Assembly: GCA_945870825.1 (NCBI GenBank)
Contig: CAMBTM010000011.1
Coordinates: 1-43,215 of the forward strand
DNA length: 43,215 bases
Reading direction: 5' to 3'
Source: Rhizobium sp. Q54
Lineage (GTDB): Bacteria; Pseudomonadota; Alphaproteobacteria; UBA7879; VGCX01
Below, piece by piece: positions 35,278 through 43,215 of the stretch. The position numbers and the translations under genes were made by a program. Below the pieces are notes generated by a model, which worked only from the letters and a program-made list of their open reading frames with translations, had not been told where the DNA came from and ran no database searches. Each line of letters opens with the position of its first letter. Position 1 is the stretch's first letter.

Positions 35278-35617
35278 CGCCTACGAAATGTGTGAGAGAA
35301 ATGTAGGCTTTTTTTGTTTAAAGTCCTTGAAAATACTGTATTTTATCCCCCCGACGCCGTCTTCCAGAGTCCTGCCGCAGGCAGGGCGTGGGACCCAGGA
35401 GGTTAGCCGAATGGCTAAAATGCCCCCTTTCAACCCTCTAAAACGTTGAGGGAGTCAAATCTTGAGCCCCCTAGCCCTAACGGGCTAATTTCTGGATCCC
35501 ACGCCCACCTTCGGTGGGCTTTGGAGGACGGCACTGGTGGGGCTTTAGCGGTGTCTGAATGATCGATGGAGAGAAGGGTTTTTCTTTATCATAAATTTCG
35601 TAGGCGTTGTATCAGCT
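35267..35617 (+). repeat. Palindromic dispersed repeat, copy 3
   Basis: A full copy of 351 bases with terminal inverted repeats (AGCTGAACCATCGCCTACG against CGTAGGCGTTGTATCAGCT). CTCA occurs immediately outside both ends (35263-35266 and 35618-35621), a possible 4-bp target duplication. The arms, inner hairpins and centre match copy 1 closely. It is inserted in the tolB-pal interval and cuts the gene remnant. Confidence 0.9.
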
Positions 35618-35690
35618 CTCAAGGATCCAATCTTTAGATTATTTTATATTTTTTTGTCAGTGCAATTTTTTAAAAAAATCGTAACAACTA

Positions 35691-37010
35691 TTACTTCAAC
35701 GTCAAGGGTAACGACGGCGACCAAGCGGGGTCTGTGGCGTCTATGGGGGTTGGTACAAGGCGCTCATGACGCCCTGTAATATCAATGGCATACAAGTTAG
35801 CCGGCGCCATGGTCCCATCTTTTTTAGACTTTCCTTGACGCCAAAACATGATCACACGACCATTGGGCGCCCATGTTGGGGATTCCACCATAAAGCCACT
35901 CGCAATGTTCCTCTCTTCTGACCCATCTGGCTTCATAAGACCGATATAGAACCCTCCCTCTTGTTTGGTAAAGGCAATCAAATCCCCTCGCGGTGACCAA
36001 ACGGGTGTTGCATAACTTCCCCCTCCAAAACTGATGCGCTTAATATCAGACCCATCAGCATTCATGACATAAATTTGCTTTCGTCCACTTCTATCAGAGT
36101 TAAACACAATCTTGGACCCATCAGGTGAATAAGACGGAGACGTATCGATGAAGGGGCCTTTGGTCAGCTGTTGGACCCGTCGACTTTTAATGTCCATGGT
36201 GTAAAGTGACGAGTTACCATTCAACGACTGGCTCATGATCACTTTAGACCCATCTGCTGAAAATCGCGGGGCATAGGTAAGTCCTGGAAAGCGCCCAACC
36301 AGTTCTTGTTTACCAGTCTCCAAATCAAGGATGAAAACTTTAGGTACCTTATGATCATAGGTCATATAGGTCACTGTCTGGCACGTTGGACTAAACCGAG
36401 GACTCATGGCCATGACTTTGCCGTCCGTCAGGTATTTATGATTGGCACCATCTTGGTCCATAATGGCAAGACGCCTTGTCCGACTGGTTTGTTTGCCGGA
36501 CTCTGCAATATAGACAATACGGGTATCAAAATACCCTGATTCCCCCGTAATACGTTTATAAATGGCATCGGCAATCAAATGGGCAATACGCCGCCAATGC
36601 TGTTTTTTGGTTTTCATGGCAGAGGCCACCATCATGCTTTCGGCATAAACATCCCATAAACGGAATCCGACAGAAACAGATCCATCAGCTTCTTTAGCAA
36701 CCCGACCATTGACCAAAGCCTCTACTTTAATCAGTTTCCAGTCTTGATACCGCGGCGTCATCTCAAGGGTTAAGTCTGTCTGGATAAAACTTTTAGTTGG
36801 CACCATATCAAAAAGGCCGGTACTTTCAAGATCGTGCAAAATGACGCCCTTAATGTTGGCTGCCAGCGCTTGAGTGTCCTTATCTTCAGACTCAAAATCC
36901 ACAATCGCCATGGGCAATGGATTCATCTGTCCTTGGGTCACCTCTATTTTCATTTCTGCCTGGGCGATGGAAGCCACAAACACCATAATAACCCATTGAT
37001 ATAATTTCAT
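35691..37010 (-). CDS. tolB: Tol-Pal system periplasmic protein TolB
   Basis: The 439-residue protein has a signal peptide (MKLYQWVIMVFVASIAQA), an N-terminal alpha/beta domain (about 25-160) and a six-bladed beta-propeller. The propeller repeats the WD40-like pattern SPDGSKIVFNSDRSGRKQIY and SPRGDLIAFT. TolB binds Pal and the N-terminus is used by TolA. It starts 29 bases after the toxin-antitoxin pair that separates it from tolA. The 3' side is separated from pal by the repeat and terminator. Confidence 0.97.
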   Translation of the reverse strand: MKLYQWVIMVFVASIAQAEMKIEVTQGQMNPLPMAIVDFESEDKDTQALAANIKGVILHDLESTGLFDMVPTKSFIQTDLTLEMTPRYQDWKLIKVEALVNGRVAKEADGSVSVGFRLWDVYAESMMVASAMKTKKQHWRRIAHLIADAIYKRITGESGYFDTRIVYIAESGKQTSRTRRLAIMDQDGANHKYLTDGKVMAMSPRFSPTCQTVTYMTYDHKVPKVFILDLETGKQELVGRFPGLTYAPRFSADGSKVIMSQSLNGNSSLYTMDIKSRRVQQLTKGPFIDTSPSYSPDGSKIVFNSDRSGRKQIYVMNADGSDIKRISFGGGSYATPVWSPRGDLIAFTKQEGGFYIGLMKPDGSEERNIASGFMVESPTWAPNGRVIMFWRQGKSKKDGTMAPANLYAIDITGRHERLVPTPIDATDPAWSPSLPLTLK

Positions 37011-37039
37011 TTTTTCTCCCTATTATTGACTTCTTTAGT

Positions 37040-37417
37040 CTAGGCAACTGCTGGACTTTCTAATCCATATTCTATATGAATTCTATCAAATTTAACTTCA
37101 GCCACAAGTTTTCCTTTTTCTTTTCTTTTAAGATCTATCATTCTACAATTACGCATACGCTTAAGGGTTCTTGAAATATTTCCTTTATTGCGTCCTGTCA
37201 TGGAGGCTATTTCTTGAATAGACTGAGGATGATGGTCTCTTATCAATTCTAACAAGAGTTTATTTTTAGGGGATAATAACTTTGCCAAAGAATCTAAGGA
37301 TGTTAACCATATTTTAGGTTCTGTGGGAGACACTTTATAATTCCCTCTCGCAATTTCAAGGACTCTCTTTTTGTAAGATTCCAGACTCATAACGCCAATA
37401 TTTAATGTTACAGTCAT
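37040..37417 (-). CDS. TumA-like antitoxin, winged helix DNA-binding
   Basis: A 125-residue protein with a winged helix-turn-helix in its centre (LLLELIRDHHPQSIQEIASMTGRNKGNISRTLKRMRN). It resembles the HVO_A0114/MarR-like family that accompanies TumE toxins. AGGTG precedes the ATG, which lies three bases after the stop of the toxin gene. It probably neutralises the toxin and represses the pair. The family call is by motif and context only. Confidence 0.7.
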   Translation of the reverse strand: MTVTLNIGVMSLESYKKRVLEIARGNYKVSPTEPKIWLTSLDSLAKLLSPKNKLLLELIRDHHPQSIQEIASMTGRNKGNISRTLKRMRNCRMIDLKRKEKGKLVAEVKFDRIHIEYGLESPAVA

Positions 37418-37420
37418 TTT

Positions 37421-37759
37421 TCACCTCTTATTTTTCAAATAATGCTCTACATTCTGGAAAAAATCTTCCATGAGCTTTTCCGCATTTACATAATCATATT
37501 TTTTAATCCTCTTTCTCCTATGAATATGATCAAAAGGATCATTTTTCTTATGTTCATAGGCAGCATGGGCATTATCATACCCCAGCACCCTTTCTCCTTC
37601 TGGGCCATGAAGTGTTAAAGAATATTTTATACCATGAGGTCTTTGAGGAACTGGATTAATAAGATAAGCATTAAACCCTATCCAATATCCTTCTCCAACG
37701 TCGACAAATTCCCCATTTAACCCTAATAAATACTCTAAAGTGTAATCTCTTCTACCCAT
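37421..37759 (-). CDS. TumE-like toxin (DUF6516 type)
   Basis: A protein of about 112 residues with the DUF6516/TumE signature: GIKYSLTLHGPEGERVLGYDNAHAAYEHKK, then HIHRRKR and LMEDFFQNVEHYL. The GYDN and downstream His/Lys cluster is the most family-like part. These proteins form toxin-antitoxin pairs with a DNA-binding partner encoded just downstream, as here. ATG codons at 37759 and 37768 are both possible, and a TTG at 37792 is also in frame. A promoter lies at 37801-37829. The toxic activity is inferred from the family. Confidence 0.7.
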   Translation of the reverse strand: MGRRDYTLEYLLGLNGEFVDVGEGYWIGFNAYLINPVPQRPHGIKYSLTLHGPEGERVLGYDNAHAAYEHKKNDPFDHIHRRKRIKKYDYVNAEKLMEDFFQNVEHYLKNKR

Positions 37760-37800
37760 GCTCACCATACCATCGTTGTAACACCAGGACAACAGCGATT

Positions 37801-37829
37801 TTCATACAAAGAGATTAAATATGGTCCAA
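37801..37829 (-). promoter_or_regulatory. Candidate promoter of the TumE/TumA pair
   Basis: On the minus strand TTGGAC (37824-37829) and TATGAA (37801-37806) are separated by 17 bases. They lie in the 100-base gap after tolA. Transcription could also continue into tolB, replacing or boosting read-through from the tol operon. Confidence 0.5.
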
Positions 37830-37891
37830 CAATCAGAGAAATACGAGTTGAATGGTTTGGGAATTTCAACGAATAAGCGAAGGGAAATGCT

Positions 37892-38719
37892 TCAAATCAT
37901 ATCTTTTGGATTAAAAGTAATGACAAAGGTTTGCCATTTTTCATAGCTATTTTTGGGCAATTTCAACGGTGTACACTGAGGGGAAAACAATGCCCGTTTC
38001 GCACTTTCAGCAGCCGTTCTAAAATAACCATCACGATGCATACGCGATTGGTCCAAAATATCAGCCTGTTTAACGATCGCATCTGGTCCCATGGTAACGC
38101 GAATATCAACCCCTAAATCCTTGGCATTCAACGCACCTGCTGGCACATTCCAACACCGTTGCAACTGCTGGCGCAAGGCATCCATTTCAGAAATAGATAA
38201 TTTGTCAGCAATATTCTCAGAATCGATCGCCTTATCATCACTGGCTGTTGCTTTTGGACCTGTTCTTTTCACTTCATTCACCGCCTGCAAGACGGACATG
38301 AAATCATCGTCTTTCTTCACGGTCTTTTTTTCCGGTTTGGTATCGGGTTTTTTCTGAGGTTTTGATTCATGCTTTAAAGGCTTTTCCGATGCTTGCTTTT
38401 CCACTGGTTTTGTTGCAGGAACAGGTTTTGGTACCACTTTATCAGGTTGGGGGATAGGCTTTTTTTCCACAGGCGGGAGCGTTGGCGCAGGTTTGCTTTG
38501 AGCTGCTTGATGGGTTTCCATCTTGGTTTTTGCAACATTCTCTTGAGGTTTTACTTTTTTAGGCGGTGACTGGGTTAGAGCCGAAATAGATACAATTTCG
38601 ATTGGAATGACAGGCGTTAAATTTAAAGGCTTTGCATTCAAAAAGGGTAATTTTGCCAACAGGAGAAACCCCACCAATAGGTGGAGGGACGCTGAAAAAA
38701 TATAGGCCCTTTTCTCCAT
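37892..38719 (-). CDS. tolA: Tol-Pal system protein TolA
   Basis: The 275-residue protein has one N-terminal membrane helix (YIFSASLHLLVGFLLLAKL). A long Pro/Lys-rich spacer follows (about 50-150, KPIPQPDKVVPKPVPATKPV). The C-terminal TolA/TonB-like domain includes CWNVPAGALNAKDLGVDIRVTM and ALFSPQCTPLKL, with two Cys likely to form a disulfide. TolA carries proton-motive energy from TolQR to Pal/TolB. It is shorter than the 420-residue Escherichia coli protein, mainly in the spacer. It lies 18 bases after tolR. Confidence 0.93.
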   Translation of the reverse strand: MEKRAYIFSASLHLLVGFLLLAKLPFLNAKPLNLTPVIPIEIVSISALTQSPPKKVKPQENVAKTKMETHQAAQSKPAPTLPPVEKKPIPQPDKVVPKPVPATKPVEKQASEKPLKHESKPQKKPDTKPEKKTVKKDDDFMSVLQAVNEVKRTGPKATASDDKAIDSENIADKLSISEMDALRQQLQRCWNVPAGALNAKDLGVDIRVTMGPDAIVKQADILDQSRMHRDGYFRTAAESAKRALFSPQCTPLKLPKNSYEKWQTFVITFNPKDMI

Positions 38720-38737
38720 TGCAACGAACCTTATAAT

Positions 38738-39181
38738 TTATCGCTGTTTCACAGCTGGGATTTCTGCAACAAGCGCAACTTTTGAATACCCTGCATCACT
38801 GATGCATCCCATCACTTGCATGATGTTTCCGTAGTTGAGTTTCCGATCCCCACGCACATAAATCCGTGTCCCCGTATTCTGCTTTGTAATTTGGGATAGA
38901 CGTGCTGTTAGTTGATCCAAAGGCACCAGGGTTTCTTGAATGTACAAAGCCCCATCCGCCTTCATGCTCACAACAATAGGGTCTGTCGTATCGCTCATGG
39001 CACTGGTTGAACTTTCAGGGAGTTCCACCGGCACCCCAACCGTTAACAAAGGAGCTGTGACCATAAAGACGATCAACAACACCAACATCACGTCCACAAA
39101 AGGGGTGACGTTGATATCACTCATGGGGCGATAGCCCCCCCGTCGTCCCTTGCTATTTCCACTTGGTAATTGCATACCCAT
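38738..39181 (-). CDS. tolR: Tol-Pal system protein TolR
   Basis: The 147-residue protein has a single membrane helix with the proton-path Asp (INVTPFVDVMLVLLIVFMV, about 23-41) and a periplasmic domain. The domain includes ALYIQETLVPLDQLTARLSQI and TRIYVRGDRKLNYGNIMQVM, the ExbD/TolR pattern. It is two bases after tolQ, so translation is coupled. Together TolQ and TolR form the proton-driven motor. Confidence 0.97.
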   Translation of the reverse strand: MGMQLPSGNSKGRRGGYRPMSDINVTPFVDVMLVLLIVFMVTAPLLTVGVPVELPESSTSAMSDTTDPIVVSMKADGALYIQETLVPLDQLTARLSQITKQNTGTRIYVRGDRKLNYGNIMQVMGCISDAGYSKVALVAEIPAVKQR

Positions 39182-39183
39182 TC

Positions 39184-39915
39184 TTAAGCCCCGTACAATT
39201 TTCTGGACATCAACGTATGTAGCTCGTTGGAAAAATTCTCCAAGGTCATGGCATATTTACTAAGACGGGATGAAATTTTGTTATAGGCCATCACGGCAGG
39301 AATGGCTGCGATCAGCCCCAAGGCCGTTGCAAACAGGGCCTCTGCGATACCGGGTGCCACAACCGCAAGACTTGTATTTTTAGAAGCCGCAATAGATTGG
39401 AAGCTATGCATAATGCCCCAAACGGTTCCAAGCAACCCAACGAAGGGCGCTGATGACCCAACGGTTGCCAAAAAGCCTGTGTGTTCTTCCAACTTTTCCA
39501 TCTCAACCGTCTGGCAATTGGCTAAAACCCGGTCAATCCGATCCAAGAAATTTTGTTTTCTCGCATCATCTTTGGAGGCCGCCCCTTTGGAATAATCCCC
39601 CCACTCTTGCATAGCCGCCACAAACATCCGTGCCATGGGATCCTGGGCTTTGTAGCGAATATCTTTGTAAAGGTCATCTAAAGAATGGCCAGACCAAAAA
39701 GCTTTCTCAAAAGCCTTGCTGTGTTTTTGAACTGTTCCAAGCTGCATCAACTTGGCGTAAATAATACTCCAACACCAAAAAGAAGCACCAAGTAGAACAA
39801 GGATAATAGCCTGCACGAAGAAATCCGCATGAAGAAAAAGTCCCCACATAGAGATATCCCGCGATGCTACTTCCAAAGATTGTGCTAAAACTTCGCCAGA
39901 ACTTGTATCAACCAT
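39184..39915 (-). CDS. tolQ: Tol-Pal system protein TolQ
   Basis: The 243-residue ExbB/TolQ-type protein has three membrane helices: about 30-50 (FVQAIILVLLGASFWCWSII), about 145-170 (VGLLGTVWGIMHSF region) and about 190-210 (ALFATALGLIAAIPAVMAYN). The large cytoplasmic loop and the conserved G-LGTVWGI segment are typical. GAGGAT precedes the ATG. It follows ybgC by 12 bases. Confidence 0.97.
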   Translation of the reverse strand: MVDTSSGEVLAQSLEVASRDISMWGLFLHADFFVQAIILVLLGASFWCWSIIYAKLMQLGTVQKHSKAFEKAFWSGHSLDDLYKDIRYKAQDPMARMFVAAMQEWGDYSKGAASKDDARKQNFLDRIDRVLANCQTVEMEKLEEHTGFLATVGSSAPFVGLLGTVWGIMHSFQSIAASKNTSLAVVAPGIAEALFATALGLIAAIPAVMAYNKISSRLSKYAMTLENFSNELHTLMSRKLYGA

Positions 39916-39927
39916 TTTATCCTCGTT

Positions 39928-40323
39928 TTATTGATATTGTAATTTCTTCTGCAAATTCTCCGGGATCTTCTTTGGGATACCCTTTGTATTAATAAAAGCA
40001 ATTTCTACCGTCAGTGTCACTAAAATTTTTCCATCCCGCATAATATTTTGCAAAAATGTTATACGGGCACCCTTCAAGGACGTCACCGTTGATTCAACAG
40101 TCAAAGCATCATCCAGCCTTGCAGAGGCTTTATAGTCAACCTGCAAACGATGTACCACAAACAAAAAACCAGCTTCATCAAACAAGCGTTGTTGTTCAAC
40201 CCCCAGCGTCCTTAAATATTCTGTCCTGGCGTGTTCTGCAAAGGTTAAGTAATTTGCATGATAAACCATACCACCCGCATCCGTTTCGCTATAATAGACC
40301 CGCACAGGGAATACATGGGTCAT
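39928..40323 (-). CDS. ybgC: Acyl-CoA thioesterase YbgC (hot-dog fold)
   Basis: The 131-residue protein is a hot-dog thioesterase. The active-site block is [29 protein letters not shown], with the Asp expected for catalysis. It hydrolyses acyl-CoA or acyl-ACP thioesters and is linked to phospholipid metabolism in the Tol operon. Its ATG overlaps the TGA of ruvB (ATGA). The position between ruvB and tolQ is conserved. Confidence 0.95.
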   Translation of the reverse strand: MTHVFPVRVYYSETDAGGMVYHANYLTFAEHARTEYLRTLGVEQQRLFDEAGFLFVVHRLQVDYKASARLDDALTVESTVTSLKGARITFLQNIMRDGKILVTLTVEIAFINTKGIPKKIPENLQKKLQYQ

Positions 40324-41363
40324 GATGATAATTCCTCATCTGGAAGAACCCCTTGAAAAGAAGTAGGAGGTTCAAGTCCAAGATAAGAAAACGCTTTGGA
40401 CGTTAAAAGACGACCCCTGGGGGTGCGCTGGATAAATCCTTGCTGAATCAAATAGGGTTCCACCACTTCTTCTAAAACATCTTTTTCTTCTGATAAAACA
40501 GCCGCCATGGTTTCAACCCCGACAGGGCCCCCTTGATAGTTTTCAGCAATAGACTGCAAATACCGCCGGTCCATGGCATCAAATCCTTGGTCATCCACTT
40601 CAAGTTGCAACAGGGCCCGATCGGCTGCATTTTTATCAACGGGAATTTCTTGCCGCATGGTGGCAATATCCCTAACCCTTCTTAAAAGCCGCAAGGCAAT
40701 CCGCGGCGTTCCCCTGGACCGTTTGCTAATTTCCAAGGCCCCTTCTTGTGTTAACGGCAGATTCAATAAAACAGCGGCCCGCTGAATCACATGCTTTAGT
40801 TCCTCAGGCGTATAAAAACTAAGGGGGGTTGGAATCCCGAACCGTTCCCGAAGAGGGCGTGTGATAAGGCCTGAACGTGTGGTTGCCCCCACCAAGGTAA
40901 AAGGAGGCAAATCAATTTGAACGGACCGGGCAGAAGGCCCCTCCCCAATCATGAGGTCCAGTTTAAAATCCTCCATCGCAGGATAAAGAATCTCTTCAAC
41001 AGCAGGACTGAGGCGATGAATTTCATCAATGAAGAGCACATCATGAGGTTGCAGATTGGTCAAAAGCGCTGCTAAATCCCCAGCGCGCACAATCACAGGT
41101 CCAGAGGTTGCCCGAAAGCCAACCCCCATTTCTTTGGCGATAATTTGGGCAAGGGTCGTTTTTCCAAGGCCTGGCGGACCGTAAAGCAACACATGATCCA
41201 AGGATTCCTTGCGTTGACGGGCAGCCGCCACAAAGGTTGAAAGGTTCGCCCGGGCTTTTTCCTGACCAATAAAATCTTTAAGACTTTGGGGTCTTAAGGC
41301 ATGTTCTGGACTGTTGAGGGACTCTTCCAAACTTTCCTCTGGCGACAAAATCCGTTCATCCAT
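40320..41363 (-). CDS. ruvB: Holliday junction helicase motor RuvB
   Basis: The 347-residue AAA+ motor drives branch migration with RuvA. Walker A is GPPGLGKT (62-69), Walker B FIDEIH (111-116), and the family motif [16 protein letters not shown] follows. The C-terminal winged helix is present ([19 protein letters not shown]). It overlaps ruvA by eight bases and ybgC by four, so the genes are tightly coupled. Confidence 0.98.
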   Translation of the reverse strand: MDERILSPEESLEESLNSPEHALRPQSLKDFIGQEKARANLSTFVAAARQRKESLDHVLLYGPPGLGKTTLAQIIAKEMGVGFRATSGPVIVRAGDLAALLTNLQPHDVLFIDEIHRLSPAVEEILYPAMEDFKLDLMIGEGPSARSVQIDLPPFTLVGATTRSGLITRPLRERFGIPTPLSFYTPEELKHVIQRAAVLLNLPLTQEGALEISKRSRGTPRIALRLLRRVRDIATMRQEIPVDKNAADRALLQLEVDDQGFDAMDRRYLQSIAENYQGGPVGVETMAAVLSEEKDVLEEVVEPYLIQQGFIQRTPRGRLLTSKAFSYLGLEPPTSFQGVLPDEELSS

Positions 41364-41982
41364 GACCCACCCCTCTCATTTGCGATAGTTTTTTCAAGGC
41401 ATGGGCAATAAGACCCTCTAGGGCAAGCGCAGGCCATTCACGAGAAACATCGTGTAAAACATCCACCACTTCTGCGCGACGATACCCAAGATTCATCAAA
41501 GCGGACAAAGCCTCCTGGTGCAGGTAATGGGCTTTGTCATTGGATGAGGCAAGACCCTGCGTGACTGGAGCAAAGTTTAATTTCCCAACTTTGTCTTTGA
41601 GTTCCCGTACAATGCGTCCTGCAAGTTTTGGCCCTACCCCATCAGCTTGGGTAAAGACCCCTTCCTGCTGAGATAAAATCGCATGAGATAAGACAGACGG
41701 CGCCGCAACAGACAAAATGGATAAAGCCATCCGCCCCCCAATACCTTGAACAGTGACAAGGATTTTGAAATAGTCTTTTTCGTCCATGGTCAAAAATCCA
41801 TAAAGGGTCAATTGCTCCGCCTTCATGATGGTTTCAACAAAAATTTCTGCAAACTCTCCAGGACTTGGAAGATTAGATAAGGTTTGACGGGAACAGGACA
41901 AAAGGTACCCTACCCCCTGGACATCCACAATGACCCAGGCATCCCCAATAGTATCAACACGGCCTTTTAATTTTGCGATCAT
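41356..41982 (-). CDS. ruvA: Holliday junction DNA-binding protein RuvA
   Basis: The 208-residue protein has the N-terminal OB fold ([26 protein letters not shown]), two helix-hairpin-helix motifs ([16 protein letters not shown] and [20 protein letters not shown]) and a C-terminal domain that contacts RuvB. The longest frame begins nine codons earlier inside ruvC. The ATG at 41982 fits the family and lies four bases after the ruvC stop. Confidence 0.97.
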   Translation of the reverse strand: MIAKLKGRVDTIGDAWVIVDVQGVGYLLSCSRQTLSNLPSPGEFAEIFVETIMKAEQLTLYGFLTMDEKDYFKILVTVQGIGGRMALSILSVAAPSVLSHAILSQQEGVFTQADGVGPKLAGRIVRELKDKVGKLNFAPVTQGLASSNDKAHYLHQEALSALMNLGYRRAEVVDVLHDVSREWPALALEGLIAHALKKLSQMRGVGHG

Positions 41983-41986
41983 TGTT

Positions 41987-42487
41987 TTAAGTCCACTTGT
42001 GATTAACACGGCTGAAATGAGCGTGGCAAATGGCTACAGCCAAGGCATCTGCAGCATCTTTGGTGGCATCTCGCGCATCAGGCAACAATAATTTCACCAT
42101 CGATTCCACCTGCATTTTATCAGCGTGTCCAGAACCCACAACTGATTTTTTCACTTTATTGGCTGAATATTCGCCAACAGACAGATGATGATTGGCAGGG
42201 GCCAGCAGAACAACGCCCCGCGCCATCCCAAGCTTTAGGGTGGACGCTGGGTTTTTGTTGACAAAAACCTCTTCCACTGCAGCACAATCGGGCGTGTATT
42301 GTTGGATGACTTGTTGCAATCCCTTGTAAATCTGCTGCAGCCTTATGGCTAGGTCCGCATGTTCATCGGTTTTAACGACCCCGTGGGCGATATACCGCAA
42401 ATGGTTACCAGCGGATTCAATTATCCCCCACCCCGTTAAGCGAAGCCCTGGATCAAGTCCTAAAATACGTTGTGTTGTTTTATCCAT
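41987..42487 (-). CDS. ruvC: Holliday junction resolvase RuvC
   Basis: The 166-residue endonuclease resolves Holliday junctions with two metal ions. The acidic catalytic residues are present: Asp12 in ILGLDPGLRLTGWGI, Glu in AAVEEVFVNKNP, and the Asp pair in KDAADALAVAICHAH. AAAGGG lies two bases before the ATG. It is the first gene of the ruv-tol-pal unit, with a good promoter just upstream. Confidence 0.97.
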   Translation of the reverse strand: MDKTTQRILGLDPGLRLTGWGIIESAGNHLRYIAHGVVKTDEHADLAIRLQQIYKGLQQVIQQYTPDCAAVEEVFVNKNPASTLKLGMARGVVLLAPANHHLSVGEYSANKVKKSVVGSGHADKMQVESMVKLLLPDARDATKDAADALAVAICHAHFSRVNHKWT

Positions 42488-42508
42488 ATCCCTTTATATC
42501 AGGGTGGG

Positions 42509-42537
42509 AATATACTAACCACCATAAAAGCAACCAA
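42509..42537 (-). promoter_or_regulatory. Promoter of the ruvC-led operon
   Basis: On the minus strand TTGGTT (42532-42537) and TATATT (42509-42514) are separated by 17 bases. The predicted start gives a leader of about 15 bases before ruvC. Confidence 0.65.
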
Positions 42538-42685
42538 TTACACCAGGCCTGCGTTTTAACCATGATGGAATTCAAACTTCGGGATTAACCCTTTCCACCT
42601 AAACTAGGATGGCCAAGTGCACCTCTCTCTCATCTATCGGCCATTTAAAGATGGCACAGGAATAAGTTCGAAGGGGCCCTTCTTG

Positions 42686-43117
42686 TCACATCGCCGATAT
42701 GATTTTATTCCTTAGTTCCTCTCCTATTGTCGACAGAATGTCGAAGAAATACCCTTCAAGATCTATACTCTCAGTCGGGAATGTTTTGATTGCTTTCAAA
42801 ACCTTCAAAAGAAGCTGTGCCTTAAAATCGTTGTTTTGTATTGGACCCAATCTACCCAAAATTATTTTTGCATTCTCCACCGTGTCGTCTAGCTCAACCA
42901 ACTCTAAGAAAGACTCTACCGTAAACTTCGGCAGGACCCCTGCTGGACCAGAAGCCGCTGCTGGACTAGGGGCTGCTGCTGGAAGTTCAGGCTCACGAAT
43001 TGAAACAACAAGTGGAACCCCAGGAGCGCCTGCTGGAGCGGGCCTAGGGTCTGCTGCTGGAACGCTTAGCCGCTGCTGAGACACCGACATCATCAAGTTG
43101 AATGAGCATTTGCCCAT
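42686..43117 (-). CDS. Hypothetical protein, Pro/Ala-linker plus helical domain (possibly frameshifted part of a longer gene)
   Basis: The frame encodes a Pro/Ala-rich linker (about residues 20-63, SVPAADPRPAPAGAPGVP) and a helical C-terminal domain of about 80 residues (FTVESFLELVELDDTVENAK; LLLKVLKAIKTFPTESIDLE). No family is recognised. The ATG at 43117 has no good ribosome site. In the frame one base away, sensible helical protein is coded from the window edge to 43044. The two frames together look like one protein, so this may be the 3' part of a broken or mis-sequenced gene. Confidence 0.5.
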   Translation of the reverse strand: MGKCSFNLMMSVSQQRLSVPAADPRPAPAGAPGVPLVVSIREPELPAAAPSPAAASGPAGVLPKFTVESFLELVELDDTVENAKIILGRLGPIQNNDFKAQLLLKVLKAIKTFPTESIDLEGYFFDILSTIGEELRNKIISAM

Positions 43118-43214
43118 ATAATCTATCTAATTTTTCTAAAATTGTAGTTTTTTCAACCGTACTAAGCTTACAATTTCTATCTTCAAGAACTTGCGGGATC
43201 AACTGAATCACAGC
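43044..43214 (-). pseudogene. Open frame entering from the right edge, probable 5' part of the 42686 gene
   Basis: From the edge the minus strand codes 56 residues, including IQLIPQVLEDRNCKLSTVEK and LEKLDRLYGQMLIQLDDVG, ending at TAG (43044-43046). The last ten residues (AAAKRSSSRP) look out of frame. The other frame over the same bases gives the Pro/Ala linker of the next gene. This suggests a one-base frameshift around 43055-43090. The upstream part lies outside the window. Confidence 0.45.
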
Positions 43215-43215
43215 A

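Noticed and set aside
39912-39925. Look-alike of the 50-bp repeat arm (TTTATCCTCGT) near tolQ
   Set aside because: Only the arm-like bases match. They are the complement of the tolQ ribosome site (GAGGATAAA), and the rest of the repeat is absent.
42605-42680. Possible terminator after the gene ending at 42686
   Set aside because: ATGGCC/GGCCAT arms exist but are far apart and no T run follows on the minus strand.

Overview
The window comes from an alphaproteobacterium, most likely a host-associated one of the Holosporales/Rickettsiales type. The reasons are the rbfA-truB-rpsO-pnp and ruvC-ruvA-ruvB-ybgC-tolQRAB-pal-cpoB-tilS-ftsH-glmM gene orders, an initiator tRNA with an encoded CCA, AT-leaning DNA, several toxin-antitoxin/Fic genes, broken genes and dispersed palindromic repeats. 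The order is inferred from gene content, not proved. Transketolase and GAPDH argue against Rickettsia itself.

Layout. 1-307 is the end of a palindromic repeat. 489-2252 (minus) holds a small hypothetical gene and a short-chain fatty acid transporter (atoE). 2345-7945 (minus) is a ribosome-maturation/RNA-decay operon, rbfA-truB-rpsO-pnp, followed by a nitronate-monooxygenase-like gene and an SH3-domain exported protein. 8046-11497 is an accessory patch: a Gfo/Idh/MocA oxidoreductase, an AAA/DUF4143 ATPase between two identical 50-bp repeats, and a Fic protein whose promoter carries a palindromic operator. Then come mfd (minus) and a GT-C-like membrane protein (plus).

16314-22609 (minus) encodes three exported low-complexity proteins of unknown function. 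They are rich in Lys/Glu/Ala and Gly/Met, in Pro/Gly/Tyr, and in Ala coiled coil. Next are the initiator tRNA, a truncated Bro-N-like gene and a compound copy of the palindromic repeat. On the plus strand follow tkt-gap (coupled by ATGA), rpmE, an MFS transporter and a VapBC pair.

28828-42487 (minus) is a long cell-envelope/DNA-repair cluster read from ruvC down to glmM. It is interrupted twice: by a TumE/TumA-type toxin-antitoxin pair between tolA and tolB, and by a gene remnant plus a third repeat copy between tolB and pal. The right edge holds a probably frameshifted, incomplete gene.

How it works together. The core genes make ribosomes and turn over RNA (rbfA, truB, rpsO, pnp), repair DNA (mfd, ruvABC), keep the outer membrane tethered (tolQRAB-pal-cpoB), and supply tRNA modification, membrane proteolysis and wall precursors (tilS, ftsH, glmM). 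The candidates for novelty are the repeat family, the 50-bp-repeat-flanked ATPase, the Fic operator and the exported protein trio. No CRISPR array, rRNA or complete insertion sequence was seen. Start codons were moved inward from the longest reading frame where a Shine-Dalgarno (SD) sequence or family alignment supports it.
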